A DNA stretch of 64,000 nt, from assembly GCA_031761405.1 (NCBI GenBank), contig JASEVX010000003.1, positions 13,878,973-13,942,972 of the forward strand, given 5' to 3'. The DNA comes from Serripes groenlandicus (lineage: Eukaryota; Mollusca; Bivalvia; Cardiida; Cardiidae). Of this stretch, positions 20,006 to 30,897 are shown in pieces. Below the pieces are notes generated by a model. The model did no database searches and had not been told where the DNA came from. It saw nothing but the letters and a program-made list of their open reading frames with translations. The translations under genes and the position numbers were made by a program. How positions within the stretch are numbered: position 1 is the stretch's first letter; every line of letters starts with the position of its first letter.

Positions 20006-20227
20006 TTACCCTTTCCCACATACAACAAAATCTGCAGCATGCAGACAACTTTGAAAACATCTCTGCAAAATCATGGGAAATCTATTAATAAAGGTACAAT
20101 TAATGAAGAAAATTTAAAACATTGTGGCAAAAAGAAATATTTCTCATTAAGAGCAACTGCGTCTTTTGCCACAAGGTTATCAAAAGTTGTTTACTGCAGA
20201 TGCATCTTCAAGTGGGAAAAGGTTTAA
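20006..20227 (-). mobile_element. pbM MITE
   Basis: TTACCCTTTCCCACATACAA left; inner arm GCAGCATGCAGACAAC; right AAGTGGGAAAAGGTTTAA. Upstream (19442-19900) no feature is recognised apart from dispersed repeat R near 19905-19990. Confidence 0.82.
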
Positions 20228-20452
20228 CCCTTTCTGTCATATAGACGCTTTTAGATGCCTCTGCAGCAGACGGCTTTTTGAAAACATAGTGACAAAAGGA
20301 GAAATTGCTCAAAATGAGCAATTTCTCCTTTTGACACAATGTTTTCCACTTTTAGTCATAGGTAATCCATTCAGTTATAGAGATTTTTAATTTTTTGACA
20401 AAATATGTTCAAAGTCGTCTCCTGCATAAATGTTGTATGAGTGAAAGGGTTG
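20224..20452 (+). mobile_element. pbM MITE, back to back
   Basis: TTAACCCTTTCTGTCATATA left, hairpin GCTCAAAATGAGC with fully paired flanks (AGGAGAAATT / AATTTCTCCT), right TATGAGTGAAAGGG. Confidence 0.88.
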
Positions 20453-20763
20453 AGCTTCCACACTACAGCAGGGTTTAGTTTGGCAATTTGAGAGACGAAA
20501 ATTCGACTATCTGTCATAATAAGGCTTCTGGGGTAGTAATAGATCAATACTAAAACAGTCAAACTGAAATTACAAATAAAAAGAGTAGGAAAGCTAGTAT
20601 TGGAAATTAGTGTAGTATTATGTATATAGAACGGCAGGAAAATGGAAAATCGTTTCTCTTCCTGATTGAAAGAAGTGTTCTATTTAACGTGAAATGATGA
20701 ATTAAATAGTAGGAAAGATGTATTGGAATTTTAAATGTAATCAAATATATATGTGGTTTCATC

Positions 20764-20985
20764 TAAACCCTTTCCTGCATACAATAAATCTGGAGCAGGT
20801 GACTTTGAAAACATGTTGCAAACAAAAATCATTGAAAATCTCTATAAAATCATTGAAAATCACTATAAAGGTAAGTATAATTAATAAATAAGGTCGGAAA
20901 CATTGTGGCAAATGGAGAATTTTGCTTTCTCCTTTTACCACAATATTTTGAAAAGTCATCTTCTGCAGATATGTGGGAAAGGGTT
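20764..20985 (-). mobile_element. pbM MITE
   Basis: TAAACCCTTTCCTGCATACA left, ATATGTGGGAAAGGGTTAA right. An internal AAAATCATTGAAAATC is locally duplicated. The interval 20453-20760 holds nothing recognised. Confidence 0.8.
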
Positions 20986-21004
20986 AATTTGTAAATAGTC
21001 TCTT

Positions 21005-21345
21005 TACCCTTTCCCACATACTGCAAAAACTGCAGCAGACAACTTTGAAAACCTATATATACAAATACGTAAACATTTCCATAAACCAGAGTGATTATTA
21101 AAAAGAGTTAAACATAATGTTGCAAACGGAGAAATTGCTCGTCTTGAGCAATTTTTTCTTTTGTCACAATGTTTTCAAAAGACGTCTGCCTCAGAGGCGT
21201 CAGAAAGGGAAAGGGTTGAAAGGTCAGATCAGGCAAATTGAAAGTTACATGATTCCGAATATACAGAGTTGAAAACATTGTTGGAAGTGAAGAAATTGCA
21301 TATTTTTTGAGAAACTTCTTCTTTTTCTACAATGTTCTCCTGAAG
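21005..21345 (-). mobile_element. pbM MITE plus adjoining core fragment
   Basis: Full-type copy 21005-21220 (TTTACCCTTTCCCACATACT; GTCAGAAAGGGAAAGGGTTG) with hairpin GCTCGTCTTGAGC; a decayed second core follows around 21268-21345. Confidence 0.78.
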
Positions 21346-21624
21346 ATGCATGATACAGTAAGTTGTATTTTACTCAATATCAGCAAAAGGAGGCATATCA
21401 ATAAATAAATAACAACTAAATTGACACAATGACATGTAGGACAACTCAACACTGGTAATTGATGTATGTGTGTTTGTTAGAGATTCAGTGAAAGTTGATC
21501 TTGAGGATGAATTAACAAGGAATAAATGTATTCTAGTGAAGAGGTCTGGATACGTAAGGACAATTGGGATGGATTTACGAAATGTCACTTTTAAGGTAAG
21601 GCAATCTTGTAGTTTCTTTTTTTA

Positions 21625-21800
21625 AGTCAGCTTCTCGTATTGAAGGTCCAGCGTTCGACTCCCGTGATGAGCGAGTTCTGCCTTTTGGATTTTTCCACAC
21701 AAATGGCGCAAGTACTTACTAACTGGATATGTCTCCAGGAAGCAGACATCGAGTGTGAAGCTTAAAGCTTGTTTCGCAATCAATGTAATATAAATAAGTT
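21625..21800 (+). mobile_element. tRNA-derived SINE, family A, 5' truncated
   Basis: CTTCTCGTATTGAAGGTCCA, box B-like CGTTCGACTCCC, GGAAGCAGACATCGAG and TTCGCAATCAATGTAATATA match 3812-4018; the start of the head is missing. Confidence 0.8.
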
Positions 21801-22026
21801 TTAATTAAATTAAGTGGAATGGGCATTGAAATACATGTTTACTATTGTCAAAATGTCTGTCCGTCTGTCCTTCTGAGATGTTTACTGTGTTTAGGGTTTG
21901 CATATCTACAAAAGTGTATTCAGATAATGAAACTGAATTGGAATGTTTATTTAGCATATGTGCTTGGTTGGGTACGTTGGGTATGACTTTAGAGCCCTGC
22001 TTGGTATCAAAAAGCCTGTCCGATTC

Positions 22027-22233
22027 TTAACCCTTTCCCTCATATTGACGCTTTCTGACGCCTCTGCAGCAGACAGCTTTTTGAAAACATAGTGACTAAA
22101 GAAGAAATTGCTCAAAATGAGCAATTTCTCCTTTTGCCACTTTTAGTCATAGGTTTATAATCCATTCAATTATAGAGATTTTCTATGTTCAAAGTCGTCT
22201 TCTGCAGAATTGTCGTATGAGGGAAAGGGTTAA
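22027..22233 (+). mobile_element. pbM MITE, small core deletion
   Basis: TTAA both ends; hairpin GCTCAAAATGAGC; the ACAATGTTTTCC block is missing. Confidence 0.9.
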
Positions 22234-22257
22234 CTTGTCCAAAACTTGTATGTGGAT

Positions 22258-22402
22258 AACTTTTTCCCACATACAAAAAACCCGCAGCATCACTGTCGCA
22301 ATCATAAAAGGTTTGTGACTAACTTTTTTAAACAATTATAAAGATGACTTGATAATTTCAAAGTTGTCTGCTGCAGAATTGTTGTATGTGGGAAAGGCTT
22401 GT
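22258..22402 (+). mobile_element. pbM MITE, core-deleted
   Basis: CTTTTTCCCACATACAAAAA left; AGTTGTCTGCTGCAGAATTG and TATGTGGGAAAGG right. Confidence 0.7.
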
Positions 22403-22489
22403 AAATAGAGGCATATTAGGGAGGTTTTGATTTGAAACTTGTACAGGTACGCGTACGAGTGGGGGCGATATTTGTGTAAAACGTCACTA

Positions 22490-22497
22490 TGACGTCA
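22490..22497. promoter_or_regulatory. CRE palindrome
   Basis: TGACGTCA in apparently unique DNA between 22403 and 22780, which also has a G-rich run (GGAGGGGGGGGGAGGGG near 22729-22746). No exon is evident beside it. Confidence 0.25.
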
Positions 22498-22784
22498 CTA
22501 CTTTCTGATGCTTTATCGATACCACTACACGTCATTTACTTGTTAGTGCCGGTTTACACGTAAGTAAAATACTTTTAACGCGATTTATTACTGAAATATA
22601 TCATTTTCTACATGTTTTAATGAATGTATAAGCTGAATGATTCATTTATGAATGAGAAATTCTTTGACAGTACATTTCACGCCTTTGCAAGACCCAGATC
22701 AGCCAGCTCCTACATGGGCGGATACAGAGGAGGGGGGGGGAGGGGTTCCGGGGGCCCTGGAAAATCCCAAATCCTTCTTTAAAA

Positions 22785-25700
22785 AGTTTAACCTTTCTAT
22801 ACAGCTGACAGTGTAATATTGTAAGAGTTTAACCTTTCTATACAGCCGACAGTGTAATATTGTAATAGTTTAATCTTTCTATACAGACGACAGTGTAATA
22901 TTGTAATAGTTTAACCTTTCTATACAGACGACCTTGTAATATTGTAAGAGTTTAACGTTTCTATACAGACAACAGTGTAATATTGTAAGAGTTTAACCTT
23001 TCTATACAGACAACCTTGTAATATCATAAGAGTTTAACCATTCTATACAGATGACAGTGTAATATTGTAAGAGTTTAACCTTTCTATACAGCCGACAGTG
23101 TAATATTGTATGAGTTTAACCTTTCTATACAGCCGACAGTGTACTATTGTAAGAGTTTAACCTTACTATACAGCCGACAGTGTAATATTGTAGGAGGTTA
23201 ACCTTTCTATACAGCCGACAGTGTACTATTGTAAGAGTTTAACCTTTCTATACAGCTGACAGTGTAATATTGTAATAGTTTAACCTTTCTATACAGCTGA
23301 CAGTGTACTATTGTAATAGTTTAACCTTTCTATACAGACTACAGTGTTATATTGTAATAGTTTAATCTTTCTATACAGCTGACAGTGTAATATTGTAACA
23401 GTTTAACCTTACTATACAGTCGACAGTGTAATAGTGTAAGAGTTTAACCTTTCTATACAGCTGACAGTATAATATTGTAAGAGTTTAATCTTTTTATACA
23501 GATGACAGTGTGATATTGTAATAGTTTAACCTTTCTACCTTTCTATACAGACGATAGTGTAATATTGTAATAGTTTAACCTTTCTATACAGCCGACAGTG
23601 TAATAGTGTAAGAGTTTAACCTTTCTATACAGCTGACAGTGGACTATTGTAAGAGTTTAACCTTTCTATACAGAGGACAGTGTAATATTGTAAGAGTTTA
23701 ACCTTTCTATACAGCAGACAGTGTAATATTGTAATAGTTTAACCTTTCTATACAGACAACAGTGTAATATTGTAAGAGTTTAATCTTTCTATACAGCTGA
23801 CAGTGTAATATTGTAATAGTTTAACCTTACTATACAGTCGACAGTGTAATAGTGTAAGAGTTTAACCTTTCTATACAGCTGACAGTGTAATATTGTAAGA
23901 GTTTAATCTTTCTATACAGATGACAGTGTGATATTGTAATAGTTTAACCTTTCTACCTTTCTATACAGACGACAGTGTAATATTGTAATAGTTTAACCTT
24001 TCTATACAGCTGACAGTGTAATAGTGTAAGAGTTTAACCTTTCTATACAGACAACAGTGTTATATTGTAAGAGTTTATCCTTTCTATACAGACGACAGTG
24101 TAATATTGTAAGAGTTTAACCTTTCTATACAGCGGACAGTGTTTATATTGTAAAGAGTTTAACCTTTCTATACAGACTACAGTGTTATATTGTAAGAGTT
24201 TAACCTTTCTATACAGACGACAGTGTAATATTGTAAGAGTTTAACCTTTCTATACAGCCGACAGTGTACTATTGTAATAGTTTAACCTTTCCATACAGCC
24301 AACAGTATAATATTGTAAGAGTTTAACCTTTCTATACAGACGACAGTGTAATTTTGTAAGAGTTTAACCTTTCTATACAGACGACAGTGTTATATTGTAA
24401 GAGTTTAACCTTTCTATACAGACGACAGTGTTACAATATTGTAAGAGTTTAACCTTTCTATACAGCCGACAGTGTAATATTGTAATAGTTTAACCTTTCT
24501 ATACAGCTGACAGTGTAATATTGTAAGAGTTTAACCTTTCTATACAGCTGACAGTGTAATATTGTAAGAGTTTAACCTTTCTATACAGCCGACAGTGTAA
24601 TATTGTAATAGTTTAACCTTTCTATACAGCTGAGAGTGTAATATTGTAAGAGTTTAACCTTTCTATACAGACTACAGTGTTATATTGTAAGAGTTTAACC
24701 TTTCTATACAGACGACAGTTTAATATTGTAAGAGTTTAACCTTTCTATACAGACGACAGTGTAATATTGTAAGTGTTTAACCTTTCTATACAGGCGACAT
24801 TTACTATTGTAAGAGTTTAACCTTTCTATACAGACGACAGTGTTATATTGTAAGAGTTTAACCTTTCTATACAGACGAAAGTGTTACAATATTGTAAGAG
24901 TTTAACCTTTCTATACAGACGACATTGTAATATTGTAAGAGATTAACCTTTCTATACAGCCGACAGTGTAATATTGTAAGTGTTTAACCTTTCTATACAG
25001 CCGACAGTGTACTATTGTAAGAGTTTAACCTTTCTATACAGCTGACAGTGGACTATTGTAAGAGTTTAACCTTTCTATACAGACGACAGTGTAATATTGT
25101 ACTAGTTTAACCTTTCTATACAGCTGACAGTGTAATATTGTAAGAGTTTAACGATTCTATACAGACAACAGTGTAATATCGTAAGAGTTTAACCTTTCTA
25201 TACAGCCGACAGTGTAATATTGTAAGAGTTTAACCTTTCTATACAGCCGACAGTGTACTATTGTAAGAGTTTAACCTTTCTATACAGCTGACAGTGGACT
25301 ATTGTAAGAGTTTAACCTTTATATACAGACGACAGTGTAATATTGTAATAGTTTAACCTTTCTATACAGCCGACAGTGTAATATTGTAGTAGTTTAACCT
25401 TTCTATACAGACGACCTTGTAATAGTGTAAGAGTTTAACCTTTCTCATGATACAGACGACAGTGTAATATTGTAAGAGTTTAATCTTTCTATACAGATGA
25501 CAGTGTAATATTGTAAGAGTTTAATCTTTCTATACAGATGACAGTGTAATATTGTAAGAGTTTAATCTTTCTATACAGACGACAGTGTAATATTGTAAGA
25601 GTTTAATCTCTCTATACATATTACAGTGTAATATTGTAAGAGTTTAACCTTTCTACCTTTCTACACAGACGACAGTGTAATATTGTAATAATCAAACGAC

Positions 25701-25930
25701 ATGTAGCGTAAGATTGCAATAGTTCTATACTTTCTATACAGACGACAGTGTAATATTGTAAGAGTTTAATCTTTCTATACATATTACAGTGTAATATTGT
25801 AAGAGTTTAACCTTTCTACCTTTCTACACAGACGACAGTGTAATATTGTAATAATCAAACGACATGTAGCGTAAGATTGCAATAGTTCTATACTTTCTAT
25901 ACAGATAACAGTGTAATATTTTGTAATAGC
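22785..25930 (+). repeat. 41-bp satellite, about 75 copies
   Basis: Consensus halves GTTTAACCTTTCTATACAG and [AC]CGACAGTGTAATATTGTAAGA. A block at about 23405-23590 recurs about 418 bp later at about 23823-24010 with the same private variants (TACTATACAGTCGAC; doubled CTTTCTACCTTTCTATAC), so the array has grown by block duplication. A non-unit insert with AATCAAACGACATGTAGCGT occurs twice (about 25683 and 25854). No coding capacity. Confidence 0.97.
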
Positions 25931-26040
25931 TAAACCCTTTCTATATTGATACCGTAGATCTCAGGCTTGTGAACTTTTAAAAACATTGTAGATAAAAGAG
26001 AAATTGTTTCTCCTTCACTCATAATGTTTTCAATGAATTA
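25931..26040 (+). mobile_element. pbM MITE remnant at satellite end
   Basis: CTAAACCCTTTCTATATTGA is followed by TTAAAAACATTGTAGATAAA, AGAAATTGTTTCTCC and CATAATGTTTTCAATG. It directly follows the last 41-bp unit. Confidence 0.55.
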
Positions 26041-26251
26041 GTATCAATAACATACTGCCATATTCCTAGATGTGGAAATATTTTCTAATTTTTTTTTTAA
26101 AGCACATAAATCAAAAACTATAAAATTGTCATATGAAGTATAACATGGTGAAGGGAGTATCGATATTTTTATCAGCATCTCTGTACCAGCTGCAGACTTG
26201 ATGTACATCAAACTTTTTGATGACTCAGCATCAGCTATACAATGATTCTCT

Positions 26252-26486
26252 CTTAAACCTTTCCCACTTGCAGACACATTTAAATGCATTCACAGCAGAT
26301 GTTTTTTTTAAACATTTTGCCAAAAGGAGAATTTGCTCAACATAAACTATTAATTACTCCTTTCGGTCACAATATTTTCTATTTTATTCAACAATGATAC
26401 TTTCTTTCATAGAGAAATGCCATATTATTGATTAGAGGTTTTCAAAGTGGATGCCTGTAGATGTGTTGTATGTTGGAAATGGTTAA
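26252..26486 (+). mobile_element. pbM MITE
   Basis: TTAAACCTTTCCCACTTGCA left; TATGTTGGAAATGGTTAA right; diverged core. Confidence 0.8.
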
Positions 26487-26712
26487 CCCTTTCCCTCATA
26501 TAGACGCTTTCTGACGCCTCTGCAGCAGACTGCTTTTTGAAAACATAGTGACAATAGAAGAAATTGCTCAGAACGAGCAATTTCTCCTTTTGCCACAATG
26601 TTTTCCACTTTCAGTCATAGGTTATCCATTCAATTCTAGAGATTTTCTATTTTTTGTCAAAATATGTTCAAAGTCGTCTGCTGCAGAATTGTCGTATGTT
26701 GGAAAGTGTTAA
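26483..26712 (+). mobile_element. pbM MITE, back to back
   Basis: Shares TTAA 26483-26486. Near-consensus: CCCTTTCCCTCATATAGACG, hairpin GCTCAGAACGAGC, right TATGTTGGAAAGTG. Confidence 0.92.
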
Positions 26713-26824
26713 GGATCAATAGAGGGGAGATCAAACCTTTTTGTAGGCTACATAGTGTGGAATCTGATATACATTGAAGTATACTTAGTACTGCTATGTC
26801 ATATTGCCCCACAATGACCAATAG

Positions 26825-27062
26825 ATTGGTATATTGAGGCTTTATGCCGTTTTCAACATTATTTCAGTCATATCACGGCATTACATCAGTACACTTAGGC
26901 GGATTCATGATCCCTGGGTAAATAAACTAGTACTAGGCTAGGAAATATGCCTTGCCCGAGGGCACTCCACCTTGAACACTGCGCCTTGGAGTCAAAATTT
27001 ACCCAGGATGCCTAGTTCATAATCCTTGACTCTAACCACTACGTAGGCCATAGTGGACTCAT
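26825..27062 (-). mobile_element. tRNA-derived SINE, family D, longer form
   Basis: On the minus strand: TCCACTATGGCCTACGTAGT head (diverged), CAAGGTGGAGTGCCCT, then CTAGTACTAGTTTATTTACC, GATCATGAATCC and the common tail GATATGACTGAAATAATG with TTGAAAACGGCATAAA. Confidence 0.75.
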
Positions 27063-27146
27063 GCAAGGAGTACAGTGATTGACTGGAATTTAATGCTGTT
27101 TTTAAAAACTTTACAGTTTCGTCACAGTCACGCTTTAACCATATAC

Positions 27147-27202
27147 AGTCAAACTTGTGCAAGCAGTCAACGGCTTTAAACGGTTACTAAAAATATTTAA
27201 AA

Positions 27203-27237
<35 letters not shown>

Positions 27238-27370
27238 TCAATTAATTATACACTATAAACACATAAACAGCCTTGATCAGCGGTCCCCTTTGAAACGCCG
27301 CCAAATGACACACTTATTGGTCAAAATTAACTGTAATCCACTTGTGTACAACGGTCAATCAACACGCGAC
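27147..27370 (-). mobile_element. Dispersed element with CAGTCAAACTTG end
   Basis: Reverse-oriented relative of 9175-9377 (TACAGTCAAACTTGTGCAAG; TGATCAGCGGTCCCCTTTGA; CAACGGTCAATCAACAC). It contains a 31-nt poly(C) run at 27204-27234. Confidence 0.55.
27204..27234 (+). repeat. Poly(C) tract, 31 nt
   Basis: Uninterrupted C run; the related copy near 9305 has only GGTTGGGAGGGA at this place, so this is an expansion. True length is uncertain in any assembly. Confidence 0.95.
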
Positions 27371-27432
27371 CCAGATTCGTCAGGTGTAAAATTATTAGTG
27401 TTACATACATATGGGTAATCCAGCATACTGCA

Positions 27433-27730
27433 GCCGAGCCCCGGTAGCTCAGTCGGTAGCGACGCGGGCTGTCAATCCAGGGGTTGTGAGTTTGAATCCC
27501 GGCTCGGCCAACTTTCTTTCCGACGATTGACAAAAGTGAATGCGACATGCGTCATTCGTCTTCCACCAATGGGCTAAGTCTATGTGGAAAAGCAGCCAGT
27601 TGCTTGGGGAGATTGTTGTGTGGAGTACTGGTGTGAGAAAACCAGGAAATGCATGAGTAGGTGAACTGGCCGCCGTGATATAACTGAGAAATTGTTAAAA
27701 ACGGCGTTAAACCCCAATCAATCAATCAGC
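27433..27730 (+). mobile_element. tRNA-derived SINE, family C, full length
   Basis: The head has box A-like TAGCTCAGTCGG (27445-27456) and box B-like GAGTTTGAATCCC (27488-27500). GCCGAGC (27433-27439) could pair with GCTCGGC (27502-27508), but the spacing is about five bases too long for a working tRNA. The body runs through AAAAGCAGCCAGTTGCTTGG and GTGTGAGAAAACCAGGAAAT; the tail is GTGATATAACTGAGAAATTG with GTTAAAAACGGCGTTAAAC and (CAAT)n. 52860-53150 is a second, older copy. Confidence 0.88.
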
Positions 27731-27732
27731 AT

Positions 27733-28115
27733 ACTGCATGTTGTGACAAACACATGTATTATCAGGTTATTTCATTCACGTAATAACCGTTTACATGGTG
27801 ACAAACACATTATCAGGTTATTTCATTCATGTAATAACCGTTTACATGGTGACAAACACATTATCAGGTTATTTCATTCATGTAATAACCGTTTACATGG
27901 TGACAAACACATTATCAGGTTATTTCATTCATGTAATAACCGTTTACATGGTGACAAACACATTATCAGGTTATTTCATTCATGTAATAACCATTTACAT
28001 GGTGACAAACACATTATCAGGTTATTTCATTCATGTAATAACCGTTTACATGGTGACAAACACATTATCAGGTTATTTCATTCACGTAATGACCGTTTAC
28101 ATGTTAGATGTAGGG
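27733..28115 (+). repeat. 51-bp tandem repeat, about 7.5 units
   Basis: Unit GTTTACATGGTGACAAACAC + ATTATCAGGTTATTTCATTC + ATGTAATAACC. Because 51 is divisible by three, two forward frames stay open (149 and 126 codons) encoding 17-residue repeats such as HIIRLFHSCNNRLHGDK. Low complexity and lack of flanking gene structure argue against a real protein. Confidence 0.95.
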
Positions 28116-28126
28116 TACCGAAATCC

Positions 28127-28310
28127 AGCAGACGACTTTGAAAACAATTATACTCAAGACAATAATATTATTTGAAACTCTCTAGAAGTGAAGGTATAAT
28201 TACTGAAAAAAAGTTGAAAACATTATTTCAAAAGGAGAAATTGCTCAATTTGAGCAATTTCTGCTTTTGTCACAATGTTTTCAAAAGTCATCTGCTGTAA
28301 CTACATTTGA
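28127..28310 (-). mobile_element. pbM MITE, left end missing at satellite joint
   Basis: Starts at CCAGCAGACGACTTTG just after the 51-bp array; hairpin GCTCAATTTGAGC; GTCACAATGTTTTCAAAAGT. Both termini are absent. Confidence 0.78.
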
Positions 28311-28339
28311 CTAATCACCCAGGATGAATTAGGGCCATC

Positions 28340-28576
28340 TTAACCCTTTCCCTCATATAGACGCTTTCTGACGCCTCTGCAGGAGACGGCTTTTTGAAAA
28401 CATAGTAACAAAAGAAGAAATTGCTCAAAACGAGCAATTTCTCCTTTTGCTACAATGTTTTTCCACTTTTTGTCATAGGTTATCCATTCAATAATGGAGA
28501 TTTTCTATGTTTTGACAAAATACGTTCGAAGTCGTCTGCTGCAGAATTGTCGTATGAGGGAAAGGGAAAGGGTTAA
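28340..28576 (+). mobile_element. pbM MITE, full copy
   Basis: TTAA both ends; the right terminus has a doubled GGGAAAGGGAAAGGG; CTCTGCAGGAGACGG in the left arm. Confidence 0.92.
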
Positions 28577-28816
28577 GCCTTTTCCCATATACAGGCTGTC
28601 AGCAAATCTGCAGCAAACGACTTAAATTTCTACAATATTTTGGCGAAAATATGAAATCTCTCCATATAAGAAATGTTGATTATTGAAAAGATATGAAAAC
28701 ATTGTGGCAAAAGGAGATACTGTTCATCATGAGCAATTTCTTCTCTTGCCAAAATAGTTTTAAAATTCGTCTGCTGCAGAGGTGTCAGAAGGTGCCTGTA
28801 TGTGGGAATGGGTTAA
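28573..28816 (-). mobile_element. pbM MITE, back to back
   Basis: Shares TTAA 28573-28576; GCCTTTTCCCATATACAGGC left; TATGTGGGAATGGGTTAA right; hairpin GTTCATCATGAGC. Confidence 0.85.
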
Positions 28817-28938
28817 CCCTCTTGTGTTTAATTATGATTAAACTACCATCAGACTCAATTTCAACCTAATTAAATCGGATCTTTTTTCGTTCAACATCCC
28901 AATGGCTTTATGATTCAGTTTTACTATTATTCATGTGA

Positions 28939-29034
28939 TTAAACCCTTTCTATCAAATGAAATATCTGCAGCAGATGACTTTATCATGGAATACCTCAAT
29001 TATTGATAAAAGGTTATATCTTGAATAGAGTTGA
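28939..29034 (-). mobile_element. pbM MITE, left part, split by a 2-kb element
   Basis: TTAAACCCTTTCTATCAAAT, CTGCAGCAGATGACTTTA and TTGAATAGAGTTGAAAAC; the right part continues at 31041-31130 (CAAGAAAGTGCTCAATGTTT; TATGTGGGGATGGGTAAA). Confidence 0.72.
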
Positions 29035-29844
29035 AAACTTTGGCATCCTAGAAAACATGGGCTGGGCTCGTGGGCTGAGCTCATGGGTTGGGCTCATGGG
29101 CTGGGCTCGTGGGCTGAGCACATGGGCTGGGCCCTGGGGCTGAACATGTTAAGAATATCACTTAATATGTTTTTTTTTTTTTTCTTTTTACAGTATTCAC
29201 ATAATTATAGTCCCCGTATTTTCCGCGTCTTTTACTGTACAAAGTGTATTATTGCTTACATAATAGTATTGTTTATAAACGTTTTCAAATGATTCTAACA
29301 TAATGATATCCTACTCTAATTCTGGAGTTCAGTCGCTTTAATGCTGTAATGTACTGTTCAAACAAGAGCTAAATAGTGGCTTAATTACTGAAATAAAATA
29401 AAATTGATAACAAGGAGTGAAAGTTTGTCATTGAATATATCCACCCCACTCAGGCTCATCTATAGCTGCTCAATAAAAAAGTATATTGGAGTTATAAGTT
29501 TCTGGTGTTGATAACACTACAAAAAGTCATGCACATCGCATGAAAAGTAAACAACATATTTAAATGTGAAATAATACAACGTATATAAATTTCGTTTAGT
29601 TGAATAGGCAAAATGCAATAATTATACCCCTATATAGTTATATCTGGGGCCTATATATAGTAGGAGTCACGTATGTCCCATCATGTCACGTCACATTCCG
29701 TGTATGCAACACAAAAACTCATGAAGCTTCATGGGAGTGTTAGTAAGCATGGAATGTTGTGCACCTACTAGTTGGATCACATTCCATTCCCACCTACTCG
29801 TTTGCGGATCATAAGGTCAGATGTCACATGTATTATGCCCAAAC

Positions 29845-30535
29845 TATAAGGGGGGGCATATATATTTTTCCTTCTGTTCGCCCGTCTGTCCGAGCACACA
29901 AACGGGTACTTATGGTTTACTAAAAACAGTAGAAAACAGTGTCATTCGGGTTAGGGAAAGGGTGGCTTTTTGGGTATTTTGTTTGCTTGTTGGGTATTTT
30001 ATAAAGAACAAAGTACCCAACAAAGGTCCATATGTAAGGAAGTGCGTCCGTCCGTCCGTCTGTCCGTCCGAAATTCTCGTGTGTTGCGTATCTCAAAAAG
30101 TATATGAACCGGAGTCATAAAACTTTACAGGAATGTTGACCAGCATGTGGACGATGTTCACCTGATGTTTCATATTTGTCTGTACCCAGTAAGTGCAAAG
30201 TTATGGCCCTTAACTTATTAACAATATAGCCTAAAGAGCATGTCCTTCCCAAATTATCGTGTGTTGCGTATCTCAAAAAGAAAAGAACCGGAGTCATAAA
30301 ACTTTACAGGAATGTTGACCAGCATGTGTAGATGTGCACCTGATGTTTCATATTTGTCTGTGCCAAGTTAGTGCAAAGTTATGGCCCTTGAATTATTAAC
30401 AATATAGCCTACAGAGCATGTCCGTTCCAAAATCATGTATGTTGCGTATCTCAAAAAGTATATAAACCAGAGTCATAAAACTCTACAGGAATGTTAACCA
30501 GCATGTGTAAATGTGACCTAATGTTTCATATTTTT
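29845..30535 (+). mobile_element. Pearl-like element H5, truncated
   Basis: AAGGGGGGGCATATATATTT and a (GTCCGTCC)n microsatellite at about 30046-30069 lead into a core of about 170-179 bp units, each with GTGTTGCGTATCTCAAAAAG (about 30080, 30250, 30428) and AAAACTTTACAGGAATGTTG. The 5' microsatellite followed by tandem units matches H4. No 3' hairpin was found before the core ends. Confidence 0.55.
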
Positions 30536-30653
30536 CATATTAAGATATGTGAAATAGTCACGTTAAAGCGTTTTATGTGCCTTATCATCGCATCCGACTC
30601 GCATTTATATCTGCAGCCAATCGTAATAATTAAATCCCATATTTTACGCTGAC

Positions 30654-30700
<47 letters not shown>
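30654..30700 (+). repeat. (TAA)n microsatellite
   Basis: About fifteen uninterrupted TAA units. Confidence 0.95.
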
Positions 30701-30701
<1 letters not shown>

Positions 30702-30732
30702 CAAATTGATGTGCACAATGATAAAACAAAAG

Positions 30733-30897
30733 TCATCTGAAGAAATAAAACACCAAATAGCAGATAAAACGTGATGTATCCAATATTGTATAGTCTTTCT
30801 TCTCATCTTGAAATAAATCTTCCCAAAACCCTCTGGGATTTAAAATAAGGTATCCTCTCCTTAGCTGACCTTGTAATGTCCTTACACCCATCAGCTG
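30733..30897 (-). pseudogene. Exon-like coding segment inside a TIR element
   Basis: On the minus strand, TTTATTTGTCTTTCTGAACA followed by TCCCACAG is a strong splice acceptor (AG at 30898-30899). A 55-codon frame including the stop follows, reading QLMGVRTLQGQLRRGYLILN, then PRGFWEDLFQDEKKDY and a TGA at 30733-30735. Composition looks protein-like (balanced charge, W, F, Y). It lies next to the right G-rich terminal repeat. Possibilities: a captured host exon, or the last exon of the element's own lost protein. I do not recognise it. Confidence 0.4.

Noticed and set aside
22785..25930. CRISPR array
   Set aside because: The 41-bp units are contiguous with no unique spacers, in eukaryotic-type DNA without cas genes.
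27433..27508. Possible functional tRNA gene (box A, box B and acceptor-like pairing)
   Set aside because: The spacing between the acceptor-like GCCGAGC and the D arm is too long, and the sequence continues into a SINE body with a second copy at 52860.
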